A stretch of DNA of 64,000 nucleotides from Paradesertivirga sp965650335 (GTDB taxonomy: Bacteria > Bacteroidota > Bacteroidia > Sphingobacteriales > Sphingobacteriaceae), in assembly GCA_965650335.1 (NCBI GenBank), contig CBFGOI010000011.1:1-64000 (forward strand), given 5' to 3'. Made by a program: the position numbers and the translations under genes. Positions 1-8,432 of the stretch are shown here, piece by piece (position 1 is the first letter of the stretch; each line of letters opens with the position of its first letter). Below the pieces are notes generated by a model. That model searched no databases. It worked only from the letters and a program-made list of their open reading frames with translations, and was not told the DNA's origin.

Positions 1-228
1 GATGGCAATTGCCTTAGGCATAGCCATCATTGATCTAAGTGATGCTAAATATTACCTCTTCACCGGCTTCTCCTTTGCGGATTACTACGTGCCAAGTATC
101 CAAATTAAGGTACCGTCGCCGCTTTATATTCCTTTGTGATTATGGGCTAGCCGTTTGAAATAATCAGAGACACCATCTGGAATTATCAGATTAAGAAGAA
201 CATGGCAGAATATGCACTAAAATTTTAA
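1..228 (+). pseudogene. Decayed 3' end of an unidentified chromosomal gene
   Basis: An open stretch runs from position 2 to a TGA at 137-139. A second reading frame, interrupted by a TAG at 148-150, continues to a TAA at 226-228 and ends in a plausible coding tail rich in Lys, Ala and aromatic residues. This looks like the C-terminal part of one gene broken by a frameshift and a stop, with its 5' part outside the window. I do not recognise the family. It lies outside the island boundary at 374, so it belongs to the chromosome. Confidence 0.3.
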
Positions 229-334
229 ACCTCAAAACCAAGCTTTTTCCTCTTCTACTACAACTTTTGAATCTGATCCTTGAATTGTTCATTCTGCGCT
301 ACACCAAATGAATAATAATGGATTCCCAAAAAAA

Positions 335-365
335 AAGGACCTAGATTTTAGAATCATAAGTCCTT
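335..365 (-). terminator. Old terminator of tRNA-Pro, displaced by the island
   Basis: A 6-bp stem (335-340 with 360-365) is followed on the minus strand by a run of T (A run 328-336 on the plus strand). It ends nine bases before the left attachment repeat, which carries the original 3' end of tRNA-Pro. It is therefore best read as the terminator of the tRNA gene before the island split gene and terminator by about 29 kb. Confidence 0.55.
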
Positions 366-373
366 GATATTCA

Positions 374-417
374 TGTCGGGATGGCGGGATTCGAACCCAC
401 GACCTCCAGCACCCCAT
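374..417 (-). repeat. Left attachment site (44-bp copy of the tRNA-Pro 3' end)
   Basis: These 44 bases are identical to 29208-29251, the 3' part of the tRNA-Pro gene including the T arm and part of the anticodon arm. Identity stops inside the anticodon loop, after which this copy diverges. This is the usual footprint of a tyrosine recombinase that integrates into the 3' half of a tRNA gene. It marks the left boundary of the island. Confidence 0.9.
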
Positions 418-490
418 AACTAGCCGATTTTGCTGTTATGTAAATTAATCTGTTAATAATCAAGCTTATATAGCTCTCCGTGGTTTCTTT

Positions 491-514
491 AGGAACACGA
501 AAAGGTACACGGGT
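491..514 (+). repeat. Two 12-bp repeats near the left end (putative recombinase arm sites)
   Basis: Two head-to-tail units start with AGGAACAC (491) and AGGTACAC (503), with a 12-bp period. The same unit occurs three times at 29100-29135, close to the right end. The left pair starts 73 nt from the left core and the right set ends 72 nt from the right core. That fits binding sites for the integrase arm domain or for an excision factor; the function is inferred. Confidence 0.55.
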
Positions 515-535
515 AAATATAGGAATTACTCCTAG

Positions 536-991
536 TTACATCAACCCCTCATCAGCAAAACTAAAGTAAGATTCACTAGTCAAAATGATGTGGTCATGAA
601 CTACAATATCTAACAACTCTCCTGCACCCTTCAACTTCCTGGTCAAAATAATATCTGCTTGACTTGGACTCAGATTTCCACTGGGATGATTATGTGCTAA
701 CACAATTGATGATGCTGCACTCTTCAATGCTGCTGCGAACACTAGTTTCGGATCTGCAACAGTTCCTGACATTCCACCAGTACTAATTTCAATGATCCCT
801 AAAACGCGATTAGCTCTATTCAGAAGCATTACTTTAAACTCCTCAACAAATTCCATTGTGTCTTGATTCCAATGCTTCTTGAGTACTTCAAATGCGTCTG
901 CTGACTTGGTGATCTTAGGTCGTTCTGATGCTTTTACCTTTGATTTGTAAATGAGCTGCACCTCGGCAACTTCCCATGTAGTTTGTTCCAT
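536..991 (-). CDS. RadC-like JAB/JAMM domain protein
   Basis: A 151-residue protein made almost only of the RadC-type JAB domain. Using the ATG at 991, the metal-binding motif HxHx7Sx2D is complete (H100, H102, S110, D113) and a candidate catalytic Glu sits at 50-51. The N-terminal helix-hairpin-helix part of long RadC proteins is missing. Such short RadC-like proteins are common on integrative elements and plasmids, where their substrate is unknown; a role in DNA repair is not established for the family. An upstream TTG in frame at 1033 would add 14 residues, but the ATG fits the family better. It is the outermost gene at the left end and reads toward the attachment site. Confidence 0.85.
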   Translation of the reverse strand: MEQTTWEVAEVQLIYKSKVKASERPKITKSADAFEVLKKHWNQDTMEFVEEFKVMLLNRANRVLGIIEISTGGMSGTVADPKLVFAAALKSAASSIVLAHNHPSGNLSPSQADIILTRKLKGAGELLDIVVHDHIILTSESYFSFADEGLM

Positions 992-1269
992 ATTCGTTTG
1001 AATTAATTTGGAACTCTCCTGAGCTTTAGGCAATCAAGTCCAAAAGGAAACGATATAAATGGATTGTGAAGGGGCTTTGTGGGTTTATGCTCGGCAATCT
1101 TTTGGACGCTTCAGCAGCCTAAAGCTTAACTTTGTGTAAACTATTAATGATAATAACCAATTGTTGTAGTCTGGTTCAATTATTATTTGTTCGTTTAATA
1201 ATGTACCTTGCAAATGAGTGTGTAGCGCTATAAACTCGCCACTGTTATCTCCTTTTAAAAAAGGAAATG

Positions 1270-2436
1270 TTATTGAAAATCTTCGATGCTTAGGTTATCA
1301 GGATCTTTGGTAATCAATGTTGCATTTAATTTTATGCGAAGGTTTTGAGATTTATCACCAGGAAATGGGTCGACTATATAAACCTCCCGGTTTTTTGGGA
1401 AATGTTTGTCGATTAAGTCATTAATCTCTGAATCACCACAACCATAGCCTATGATAATCAAAACAGTAGAGTCTCTTAGGTTTTGTTCAAAGTGTTGGAA
1501 AATAGGCTCATAGTATGCTGGCTCTCGGTATCTAAGGATTTTTGATGTGGTTCCAGATAAGAAATCTGAATGGTAGTTTGTAAAGTCGTTATCGTATGAA
1601 AGCTCATCTTTATCGTTAAGAACTTCTTTATATAGATCTTCTAAACTAACTCCATATCTTATTTTAATGTATTCAACTGCTCCATTTTGAGAATGAAAAG
1701 GGTATTGATCGAGACTTCCATGAAGTTTGTAAAGTCTAAATTTACTTTGAAATGAATTCGTAAAATATCTAAGACGAACTTTGGATCCATCTAATTCACC
1801 ATAAAAGGGAGAACCAAGCTCGGTAAATCCGTCATCAAGTTCGCCTTTGAGAATATCCGAACTTTTTAGAGTTTCGAAGAATAAATCATGGTTTAAGGTG
1901 TGCACGTGAATTATATCACTAGCAGACCAAGCTTCTAAACATCTTGTGAATCCAGAGTAATTCCTCCAGTTAGGATGTCCATGGCTCACCGTGTCATAAT
2001 ATTTATTTCCGTCTCTATCCTTTATCAGTGCTGAAATTATCTGATTGAAGATTTTGTTAGCTTCGAATAGAATGTCTCCAATATCCCTTTGTATATTGTG
2101 TATTTCTTTAAACGCATTACAGAAGTAGCCAAACTCCTCCTCTACACTTTCTCCTTTGAGTTTTGCTTGCAAGTCATCATAGAACTGTTCATAATCAAAG
2201 GTATTCTGCCGACAATAAAACGCTATATACTCCAGAACAAACAATTTTGACCCATAGTAACTAGTGCTTTTTTTAAATGGATCAGGCTTGCCATGCAACC
2301 AGGCAAACGCGCCACTAGTACTTATCGTAAAATCAGTTGGCTTTAGCTCTGTTATTTTGGTGTTAAGTTCTACAGCAGTAGGGTAGCCTCTATTGACAGA
2401 AAAGCCAGCTCCAAGTAATAACGAAATTTGACTCAT
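1270..2436 (-). CDS. SIR2-like NAD-binding domain protein (candidate defence gene)
   Basis: A 388-residue protein with a diverged but recognisable SIR2-type fold. A GAGFS nucleotide-binding motif lies at residues 9-13, a TxNxD motif at 180-184 (catalytic Asn182 and Asp184 in family terms), an HG motif at 239-240 and a C-terminal GYGxGDxEI strand-loop near 330-338. SIR2-like domains of this type occur in ThsA, DSR and SIR2-HerA systems, where they destroy NAD during phage infection. No second domain large enough for sensing is obvious, so a partner may be needed. The next gene upstream on the same strand (TIGR04141-like, 209 bp away) is the natural candidate. NADase activity is inferred. Confidence 0.7.
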   Translation of the reverse strand: MSQISLLLGAGFSVNRGYPTAVELNTKITELKPTDFTISTSGAFAWLHGKPDPFKKSTSYYGSKLFVLEYIAFYCRQNTFDYEQFYDDLQAKLKGESVEEEFGYFCNAFKEIHNIQRDIGDILFEANKIFNQIISALIKDRDGNKYYDTVSHGHPNWRNYSGFTRCLEAWSASDIIHVHTLNHDLFFETLKSSDILKGELDDGFTELGSPFYGELDGSKVRLRYFTNSFQSKFRLYKLHGSLDQYPFHSQNGAVEYIKIRYGVSLEDLYKEVLNDKDELSYDNDFTNYHSDFLSGTTSKILRYREPAYYEPIFQHFEQNLRDSTVLIIIGYGCGDSEINDLIDKHFPKNREVYIVDPFPGDKSQNLRIKLNATLITKDPDNLSIEDFQ

Positions 2437-2645
2437 GATTCAACCTGCTAATTTACAACGTAAGCCTTTTAAATAAATAGCTCTCACTTCAGCTGATTGA
2501 ATAATTGAAATTCCACATCCATAAGTATCTGACCTGGGTGTTGTGCTCTAACTGTCTCCTGAAATGCTAAGTATTGCTCGTTACTTCACTGTCTATTTAT
2601 TTACATGACATTTGCAGTCCCATTGTAATCTACAGTTCTTATCAT

Positions 2646-4409
2646 TTATCTTGGAATCTGGAAGGTTAGCAAATCATAATAGTCTGCTCTCATTTCACTT
2701 GAGCACTGAATTAGAGAGAACCTTGCGATGTTTGAATTGAATCTGTCTATACAGTCTTTTACTTTCAAATCTTCTTGTAGGTGCGAGGTGAATGCCAACA
2801 CGTAGTATATTTTTTTTCGAAAAAGGAGCTTGAATTCATCTATGGTAAAGCCAGTAATGTATTGCTTAGCTACGAGCTTATTATATAACTCTTCTAAGAA
2901 AGCCATATCTTCTGTCCCAAGTGTGTCTTTAAGCCGTCGTGCTGAAATCTTAATCTGGTTTTCTAATTCTCTCAGCCTGGAAGTAAACCCGTACTTCACG
3001 TGTATCAAATACAAATTTGAATCATCGTAGTGGATTATATCGCACAGTTCAATGTTTTGGACTATGACAGTATCTGCGACTAAGTAATTCGGCATGTTAC
3101 GGTATAGTAGATTATATTCACCTTCTGTTCTCAAAGTCTCTTTATCCCATTTTAACGGGAGTATTGACAATGGTGCCGCATAAGAGGTCAATACATGCTG
3201 TGTGCTTATTTTCAAGTCTTTTATAAATGAATCACGTAAGTGGTACCATTTTGTATCTATCAAGAACGTTGGTTTACCTTCAACCATAAACTCAGTTGAA
3301 AAATGGAAGAGAAAGCCGGATGCAACGGTCTGAATACCTTGTTTCATGGAGCATACACGAATTCCTTGTAGATAAGCGCGAAATTTAAAGAAGTCGTTTC
3401 CAAATTTTTCAGTTGCAGTCGAAATAACCTCATCATAAATGTCATCTCTGTCAATTACTTCCTTAAAAACCACATATCCGCCATTCTCAGACTTTTCTTT
3501 TAATTTATAACAGTCAGCCTCATAAAACTTATCAATATTATTCGGATTACAAAAATCAAACTGGAAGCGGTTAGCGGCATAGCGCTCGGATTTTCTTAAC
3601 AAACTGCTATCATCCCATATAGATTTAACCAAAATTGGTTGAAGGGTATTATCAATAAAATCTCTATCGTTAATTTCTTTATAAGAGCTTAAGTAATCAG
3701 AGGGAATTAATTCTGATATGATTACAAGTTCATTAATGATTGTATGAAGCAACGGAAAGTCTATGTCCTTCTTAATTTTAAATCCTTTCCCTACTGTCAC
3801 ATTAATTCGGTCATTTCGCTTAGCTTTAAGATATTGAAAGTGCAGGTCTGTAATTTGTGGACTTAGGCGGACATTGATTTCTTGTGGTACTTTTCCAAAT
3901 TTTATGAAGTCTATTATCTTGTAATTATCGCGGAACTGTTCATTCATACCCGCTCGAGCCCCGGTGATACCTCGCGACTTAATGGATGCTAGTTCATCAG
4001 TTTCAGGTTGCATGATTCTTGCATACGTATTAAGACCGAATGATTGGTCTAAGTAGGGCAGTACAACCTGAAAGGCACCGCCACCAACTACTACAAAAAG
4101 GTCGCGCTCCGTGTCGATAAAGATTATTAAAGAAAGCTTTTGCTGTGTAAAGTTTTGGTCAGCAGTTAATTCACTCGGTAAAAACTCCTTCCAATCAGAT
4201 ACAATCTCATTCGAATTGTACAGATAAAGAAAGTATCGAATGTCGTCAAGTTGAGTATGCTTGGTGTCAGTTATAAGAAAACGCCTCTTATACCCGAGAT
4301 TTTGAAACTGCAAATTTATCATCTTTTCGATAACTGCTTCAACAGTGTCTAACTCACGTAACTGATAATGCTGTTTATCGATTCTATAAATATTGGGGAT
4401 CTGCTTCAT
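2646..4409 (-). CDS. TIGR04141/DUF6119-like sporadically distributed protein
   Basis: A 587-residue protein from the ATG at 4409; a TTG in frame at 4445 would add 12 residues, but the ATG follows a better ribosome-binding-like GAGGG. The N-terminal 150 residues form an alternating beta/alpha region. A stretch with SIKSRGITGARAG, near residue 140, is followed by long alpha/beta segments up to the end. This arrangement matches my memory of the TIGR04141/DUF6119 family, which is patchily distributed and tends to sit beside restriction or defence genes; its biochemical role is unknown. No transmembrane segment or signal peptide is visible. It is codirectional with the SIR2-like gene downstream and diverges from the nuclease-peptidase gene at 4790. 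Confidence 0.5.
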   Translation of the reverse strand: MKQIPNIYRIDKQHYQLRELDTVEAVIEKMINLQFQNLGYKRRFLITDTKHTQLDDIRYFLYLYNSNEIVSDWKEFLPSELTADQNFTQQKLSLIIFIDTERDLFVVVGGGAFQVVLPYLDQSFGLNTYARIMQPETDELASIKSRGITGARAGMNEQFRDNYKIIDFIKFGKVPQEINVRLSPQITDLHFQYLKAKRNDRINVTVGKGFKIKKDIDFPLLHTIINELVIISELIPSDYLSSYKEINDRDFIDNTLQPILVKSIWDDSSLLRKSERYAANRFQFDFCNPNNIDKFYEADCYKLKEKSENGGYVVFKEVIDRDDIYDEVISTATEKFGNDFFKFRAYLQGIRVCSMKQGIQTVASGFLFHFSTEFMVEGKPTFLIDTKWYHLRDSFIKDLKISTQHVLTSYAAPLSILPLKWDKETLRTEGEYNLLYRNMPNYLVADTVIVQNIELCDIIHYDDSNLYLIHVKYGFTSRLRELENQIKISARRLKDTLGTEDMAFLEELYNKLVAKQYITGFTIDEFKLLFRKKIYYVLAFTSHLQEDLKVKDCIDRFNSNIARFSLIQCSSEMRADYYDLLTFQIPR

Positions 4410-4789
4410 GTTTAAACCCTCGTCAGCATTATGTGATTTCTTCAATCTTATATAAACTCGAAGAGAATGAAAGAAGTAGTAGCCTGAAAAGGCAATTAAA
4501 TTGTAAGTAGTTATTCATTAATTGTGATATTAGGTATTGCTATATTAGCAAATCATTATGGTTATTCAAAGTCGCTTGGTCCAGCTTGTACACCAGTGTG
4601 AATTCAAGAAATAGATTTCAACATATATTTATTACCCGTAATAAGGCTAAAACCAACATGGAACCGTACTTTGCTGGATCCATAGATTTAAATTTTTGAA
4701 AGTTGCTTTAGAATTTTAAAGTGTTGATAAGTTGCATTTTATAAATTATGTTATTTCTTAAATTTACACTGAATATGTTTTAGCTTACA
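4410..4789. other. Intergenic region between divergent genes
   Basis: AT-rich stretch between the divergent genes starting at 4409 and 4790. A possible Bacteroidota-type promoter for the plus-strand gene has TTG near 4733 and TAAATTTA near 4758. I see no coding sequence or strong hairpin. Confidence 0.4.
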
Positions 4790-6136
4790 ATGAATACCAC
4801 AAAAAAAGGTGACCTCTTTGAAAGTAGAGTATTTGAAATTATTAACAGATCATTATCAGATGGTAGTTTTGGCTTTTTGCCAGAATGTTGCAGAGTGCTC
4901 AAGAAACCACGGTACTTCTCAAAAGACCGAGAAAGTGATATTGTTTTTGATTTAAGTATTGAAGTTTGGCCTGCTGGAGCGGAGCGCTGCCATGTCCTCT
5001 ACCTGATAGAATGCAAAGATTATGAACACGTAGTCCCTGCGGATGATGTCGAAGAGTTTATTATGAAGGTGAGACAAGTTGCTGGAGAGTATGTAAAGGC
5101 TGTGTTCGTTACCACTAATAAGCTACAAAAGTCAGCTTTAACATTAGCTAAGAACCGTGGATTGATGCTTATTCATGTAGATAAGGAAATCGATAATGTA
5201 AATATTATCCTTCACAACAAATCAAGAAAACGTAATATTTTGGTCGATAATCCAACCTATTTCTCAATTAATCAAGCCAAGAAGCTTCAGGAAATTGGCA
5301 ACCTCGTAGATAAACGAATTACACCCGATTTAGATAAGCTGATAGAAGATTTTCTATCTGGCCAACTTAACTTTCGGCCATACTGGGATGAGCTTGGTAA
5401 ACCAGTGGAAGGATTAGAGTATTTATCAAAAGAGATAATTGATAATATTACCACAAATATCATAGAAGAATTTGACAACTCAATAATTACAAGTTACAAG
5501 CCTTTTCCATTAGCTCGATTCATTGACTACATGCAAGAGACGCATGGAGTGTCAATAATGAAGGATCAACCGATGTCATCTGATAAGAGGCATTTAAATG
5601 GCTACTACGATCGTTCGAACAGAATCATATATATTAATCCAGAAATAGTTGACTCAGGCTCGTATGCATTCGTCTGTGCACATGAAATCGCACATCACTT
5701 TTTACATGAACATCTCAGAATATCACAGGAGCTTTATGATGCACAAAACGATTCGGTTTACGATCCAATGACTAAAAGACATTTATTGGAATGTGAGAAA
5801 CATTGGATAGAGTGGCAGGCAAACCAATTTGCCGTTTCGCTTATAATGCCAAGAAAGTCAATATTAGGGCAGTTGATATTATGGCAAGTAGAACATGGTG
5901 TACGAAATCGAGGGTCTATTTATGTAGACGATGATCCAGATAACATTCTGTTATTCAAAAAGGTAATTACTCAACTAGCATTTAAATTTCAAGTCAGCTG
6001 TGTAATTCTTGAGAATCGGCTTCGAGACCTTGGCATAATCAAGTATAACACAAAAAGGAAACAGAGTTTCGGCTCTAATTACAGGAATCAAGATGCGAAA
6101 AGTGTCTCTGAGATATTGAAGTCTTACTTCAAATGA
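4790..6136 (+). CDS. PD-(D/E)XK nuclease domain fused to an ImmA/IrrE-type metalloprotease
   Basis: A 448-residue two-domain protein. The N-terminal 130 residues have a restriction-endonuclease-like core: Glu11, Asp50 and an E-x-K motif at 74-76 preceded by a hydrophobic strand. The C-terminal half is an ImmA/IrrE (DUF955) peptidase with HEIAH at 298-302 and a downstream glutamate helix (EWQANQFA) that would supply the third zinc ligand. ImmA-type peptidases cleave repressors or antitoxins in response to DNA damage or phage signals. A fusion to a nuclease suggests a protein that senses with one domain and cuts DNA with the other, but which controls which is inference. It stands alone on the plus strand between minus-strand cargo genes. 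Confidence 0.75.
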   Translation: MNTTKKGDLFESRVFEIINRSLSDGSFGFLPECCRVLKKPRYFSKDRESDIVFDLSIEVWPAGAERCHVLYLIECKDYEHVVPADDVEEFIMKVRQVAGEYVKAVFVTTNKLQKSALTLAKNRGLMLIHVDKEIDNVNIILHNKSRKRNILVDNPTYFSINQAKKLQEIGNLVDKRITPDLDKLIEDFLSGQLNFRPYWDELGKPVEGLEYLSKEIIDNITTNIIEEFDNSIITSYKPFPLARFIDYMQETHGVSIMKDQPMSSDKRHLNGYYDRSNRIIYINPEIVDSGSYAFVCAHEIAHHFLHEHLRISQELYDAQNDSVYDPMTKRHLLECEKHWIEWQANQFAVSLIMPRKSILGQLILWQVEHGVRNRGSIYVDDDPDNILLFKKVITQLAFKFQVSCVILENRLRDLGIIKYNTKRKQSFGSNYRNQDAKSVSEILKSYFK

Positions 6137-6298
6137 ACTGTACTTCTATCACCTCTTTAATACAGCTTCAAACTTCGTTATAGGAAATAGCACACACGTT
6201 AATCGCTCGCCTAGACTGCGAGTGGAGAACAAGGTCAAAGCAGAGAGAGCATTCGTGAATGGCGTCTACTATATATTGAGGTTTGCTATATAACAGGA

Positions 6299-6826
6299 TC
6301 AGCTATTATCGTTAGCTAAGGTTATTTCTCTGATTTTATTGTTGCTATCAAAGCTGAAGGCTATAGAGGCATCGAAAATCACCGAATCTTTACACATAAG
6401 CAAGTGAAGTATTCCTCCTCCCTCCGGTTTAGCTTCTCGTTTTTTAAAAGAGTTGGGAAAGTGAGATCTCAACTTATTAATATTGTCGCCAACAGTATAA
6501 GATTTGCCATTGAGCAGCACCTTGTTTTGCGAAGTTGTTATGGTCACTGCTTCAAATGATTGTTCATTGAAATAAAACTCAGCACCATTATAATAACAGA
6601 AATAGGCATAACCACCCAGTACTTCATCCTCTTGCTTTTTAATTCTTGGTTTTCCCCAAGTTGCTTTTAAGTCATTTCGGGTACCTAATGAATAAAGTTT
6701 GTTATTACTATTAAGAATATGGATGCTATCTATTTGAATTTTATCTAGCTTACTAAAAGGGTCTTGAGAATAGATATTCAATGAGATTAGAAGCATGAAC
6801 GCTGATATGGCAAGTGTTCGTAACAT
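6299..6826 (-). CDS. Secreted protein of unknown function
   Basis: A 175-residue protein with a clear N-terminal signal peptide (hydrophobic residues 4-18, likely cleavage before QDP). The mature part is soluble with alternating strands, including a GDNINKLRSHFP segment that resembles the repeat unit of small periplasmic or export-related beta proteins. I cannot name the family. No lipobox cysteine is present. It is convergent with the nuclease-peptidase gene, with 162 bp between them. Confidence 0.6.
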   Translation of the reverse strand: MLRTLAISAFMLLISLNIYSQDPFSKLDKIQIDSIHILNSNNKLYSLGTRNDLKATWGKPRIKKQEDEVLGGYAYFCYYNGAEFYFNEQSFEAVTITTSQNKVLLNGKSYTVGDNINKLRSHFPNSFKKREAKPEGGGILHLLMCKDSVIFDASIAFSFDSNNKIREITLANDNS

Positions 6827-7190
6827 AGGTACAGATTTAAGAAGTTAAATATAATTACTTCTTCAAAACATCCAACTAGCACCAGCCTTCCTCGCGAGCC
6901 GTCCTGCGAGTGGAGCAAAACATCATAGGAGGAAAGCCTGCAAAGGCGATCCTATGTATGTTCACACAAACAGTTGGCGATGCTTTTGACGTAGAGACTA
7001 AGAAGGGTAAATCAAAAGCTTTGACAACTCGTGCTGTGTTTTGCGACCAGCAGGCGAGCACATAAATACGAAAAGCGAGAAGATTTCCATTTGCAGAACG
7101 CAGTGAAGCTAGTGGAAAGATTCAGGAGCTTTTATGGAACATGGCTCTGCTTAAAGGCATAAAGCATGCCAGATTGCGAAGCGAAGGAAA

Positions 7191-7253
7191 GACCAGGACA
7201 TTTTATTTCCCAGGGGTATTAGAGTATAAGGCCAGTAAATAAAATGTACCGTC
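7191..7253. repeat. Inverted repeat with stem ACATTTTATTT
   Basis: An 11-bp perfect stem (7198-7208 with 7237-7247), with weaker outer pairs, encloses a 28-nt loop. The left arm sequence GGACATTTTATTT recurs exactly at 24059-24071 as the arm of another hairpin. Possible terminator or binding site. Confidence 0.45.
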
Positions 7254-7442
7254 TTTGAAGGGTTTGAGCAAGTTGAGTGAATGTGCTTGAAAAGCTTATT
7301 TACGAAACTGACATCTGGCGTTCTTTATGCTAAGCACAGCCATGTGTAATGCCTATCTTCCTGCATGGGTTGTGTGGTGGGCTAATTGCGGCAGTACCTT
7401 GAGTAGAAAGCACCTGCCGAACAATCATGCAGAGATTGAAGA

Positions 7443-7496
7443 CCAATCCTCAGTTCATCCCTCGATAAGCCGCAATGAGGGTGGGCTGAGGGTTGG
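7443..7496. terminator. Strong hairpin downstream of the DUF2971 gene
   Basis: An 11-bp stem with one G-U pair (7443-7453 with 7486-7496) holds an inner CCCTC/GAGGG stem. It lies just past the stop codon (7504) of the minus-strand DUF2971 gene, so it probably helps end or stabilise that transcript, although no clean T run follows it. Confidence 0.45.
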
Positions 7497-7503
7497 GATG
7501 ACA

Positions 7504-8316
7504 TTAATTTAGGATATTAATTAGTGATTTAGATTCTAAATCAAACCTTTTAAAAGACACCTTCAGATTGATGGACTGACATAAACCTACTATTTCGTTA
7601 ACGTGAGAGTCTGGCGTGAGCCACCCGAATATTACATATTTGTAAGCTTCTTTGGGCACTAGTTGGACTCTTTCATCTCTTTTGATGGGGTTTGGTGAGA
7701 AATTATGCAGTCTATACTCTTCTTCAAATTCCCACTTCCGTTCTTTACTGTAAACTTGCTTCCAACTCTCTATTTCGTAAGGATCATTTGGGTAAATGAT
7801 TGGGAGTTCATCATAATAACTCACAGCCCCTCCAGCAATTGACCATTTGAAAAGCATTTTAGTATTGAATCCAACACATATACCTCTTCCATTATCAGAG
7901 TATTTGCCCCACATAGTTACACTTGTAGGATTAGCAGTAACACTAAATACTCCCACTCGTTGGTTGTATTTTTGCCATTGATTTTCTTGAAATTGCTTGA
8001 GAAATTCTATGTCTTTAAAGGGAGCTTTCTGAGTCCACTCCATCGCAAATTCCATATGTTCTTTCAATGAAAAGTTAGGGTTTTTCACATCAGACTCTCT
8101 TCGATAACGATCGTATATTTGCTGTTCATCAAACAAATCCCAACGCTTCATTAATTTACAATCCACAGGGTCTTCGAAGTCGCAAGGAGCTGCGAAGTAG
8201 ACTTCCTGCTTTGTAATTATTGTTTTGTGATGTTGTAGCTGCCAGTCCCTATATTTATAAAGGATTTCTGGTGCATCTATCTCATCTCTATCAACAAAGG
8301 TCTTCTTAAATTTCAT
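7504..8316 (-). CDS. DUF2971 domain protein
   Basis: A 270-residue protein with the features of DUF2971: a YKYRDW start region, an FEDPVDC loop, the central SVTxNPTSVTMWGKYSDNGRGICVGF block, and a C-terminal KxxWEFEEEYR helix. The family is widespread and often found beside phage-defence or abortive-infection genes, but its activity is not settled. I chose the ATG at 8316 because family members begin shortly before the YKYR motif; an upstream ATG at 8355 adds 13 hydrophobic residues. It is codirectional with the HNH gene upstream, 116 bp away. Confidence 0.7.
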   Translation of the reverse strand: MKFKKTFVDRDEIDAPEILYKYRDWQLQHHKTIITKQEVYFAAPCDFEDPVDCKLMKRWDLFDEQQIYDRYRRESDVKNPNFSLKEHMEFAMEWTQKAPFKDIEFLKQFQENQWQKYNQRVGVFSVTANPTSVTMWGKYSDNGRGICVGFNTKMLFKWSIAGGAVSYYDELPIIYPNDPYEIESWKQVYSKERKWEFEEEYRLHNFSPNPIKRDERVQLVPKEAYKYVIFGWLTPDSHVNEIVGLCQSINLKVSFKRFDLESKSLINILN

Positions 8317-8432
8317 TGACTGCAAGATAATCAACTTATTGCAAAAGATGAGCATATAGCAATCGGATAGAGCTGGGATAACTTTAGCTGTAAAACCTAA
8401 ACTGTCACCGATTAGCTTGGGTTAGGTATGTG

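Larger units (their letters stand above)
6827..7503. other. Gene-poor 677-bp stretch with inverted repeats
   Basis: I find no convincing gene. Short open frames here have low-complexity or cysteine and tryptophan-rich translations and no family signature. Two structured parts are present: a hairpin at 7191-7253 and another at 7443-7496. The words TGCGAGTGGAG occur both at 6219-6229 and near 6909, on either side of the secreted-protein gene, so this may be decayed or duplicated flanking DNA. Confidence 0.4.

Noticed and set aside
536..991. RadC as a DNA repair gene
   Set aside because: The helix-hairpin-helix part is missing and the family's repair role is not supported; it is recorded as a JAMM domain protein only.
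6876..7061. A 61-residue minus-strand open frame
   Set aside because: It is rich in Cys, Arg and Ala with no family signature, and lies in the gene-poor stretch with no good start context.
7327..7512. A 61-residue plus-strand open frame
   Set aside because: It runs through the 7443-7496 hairpin and into the end of the DUF2971 gene, and its composition does not look coding.
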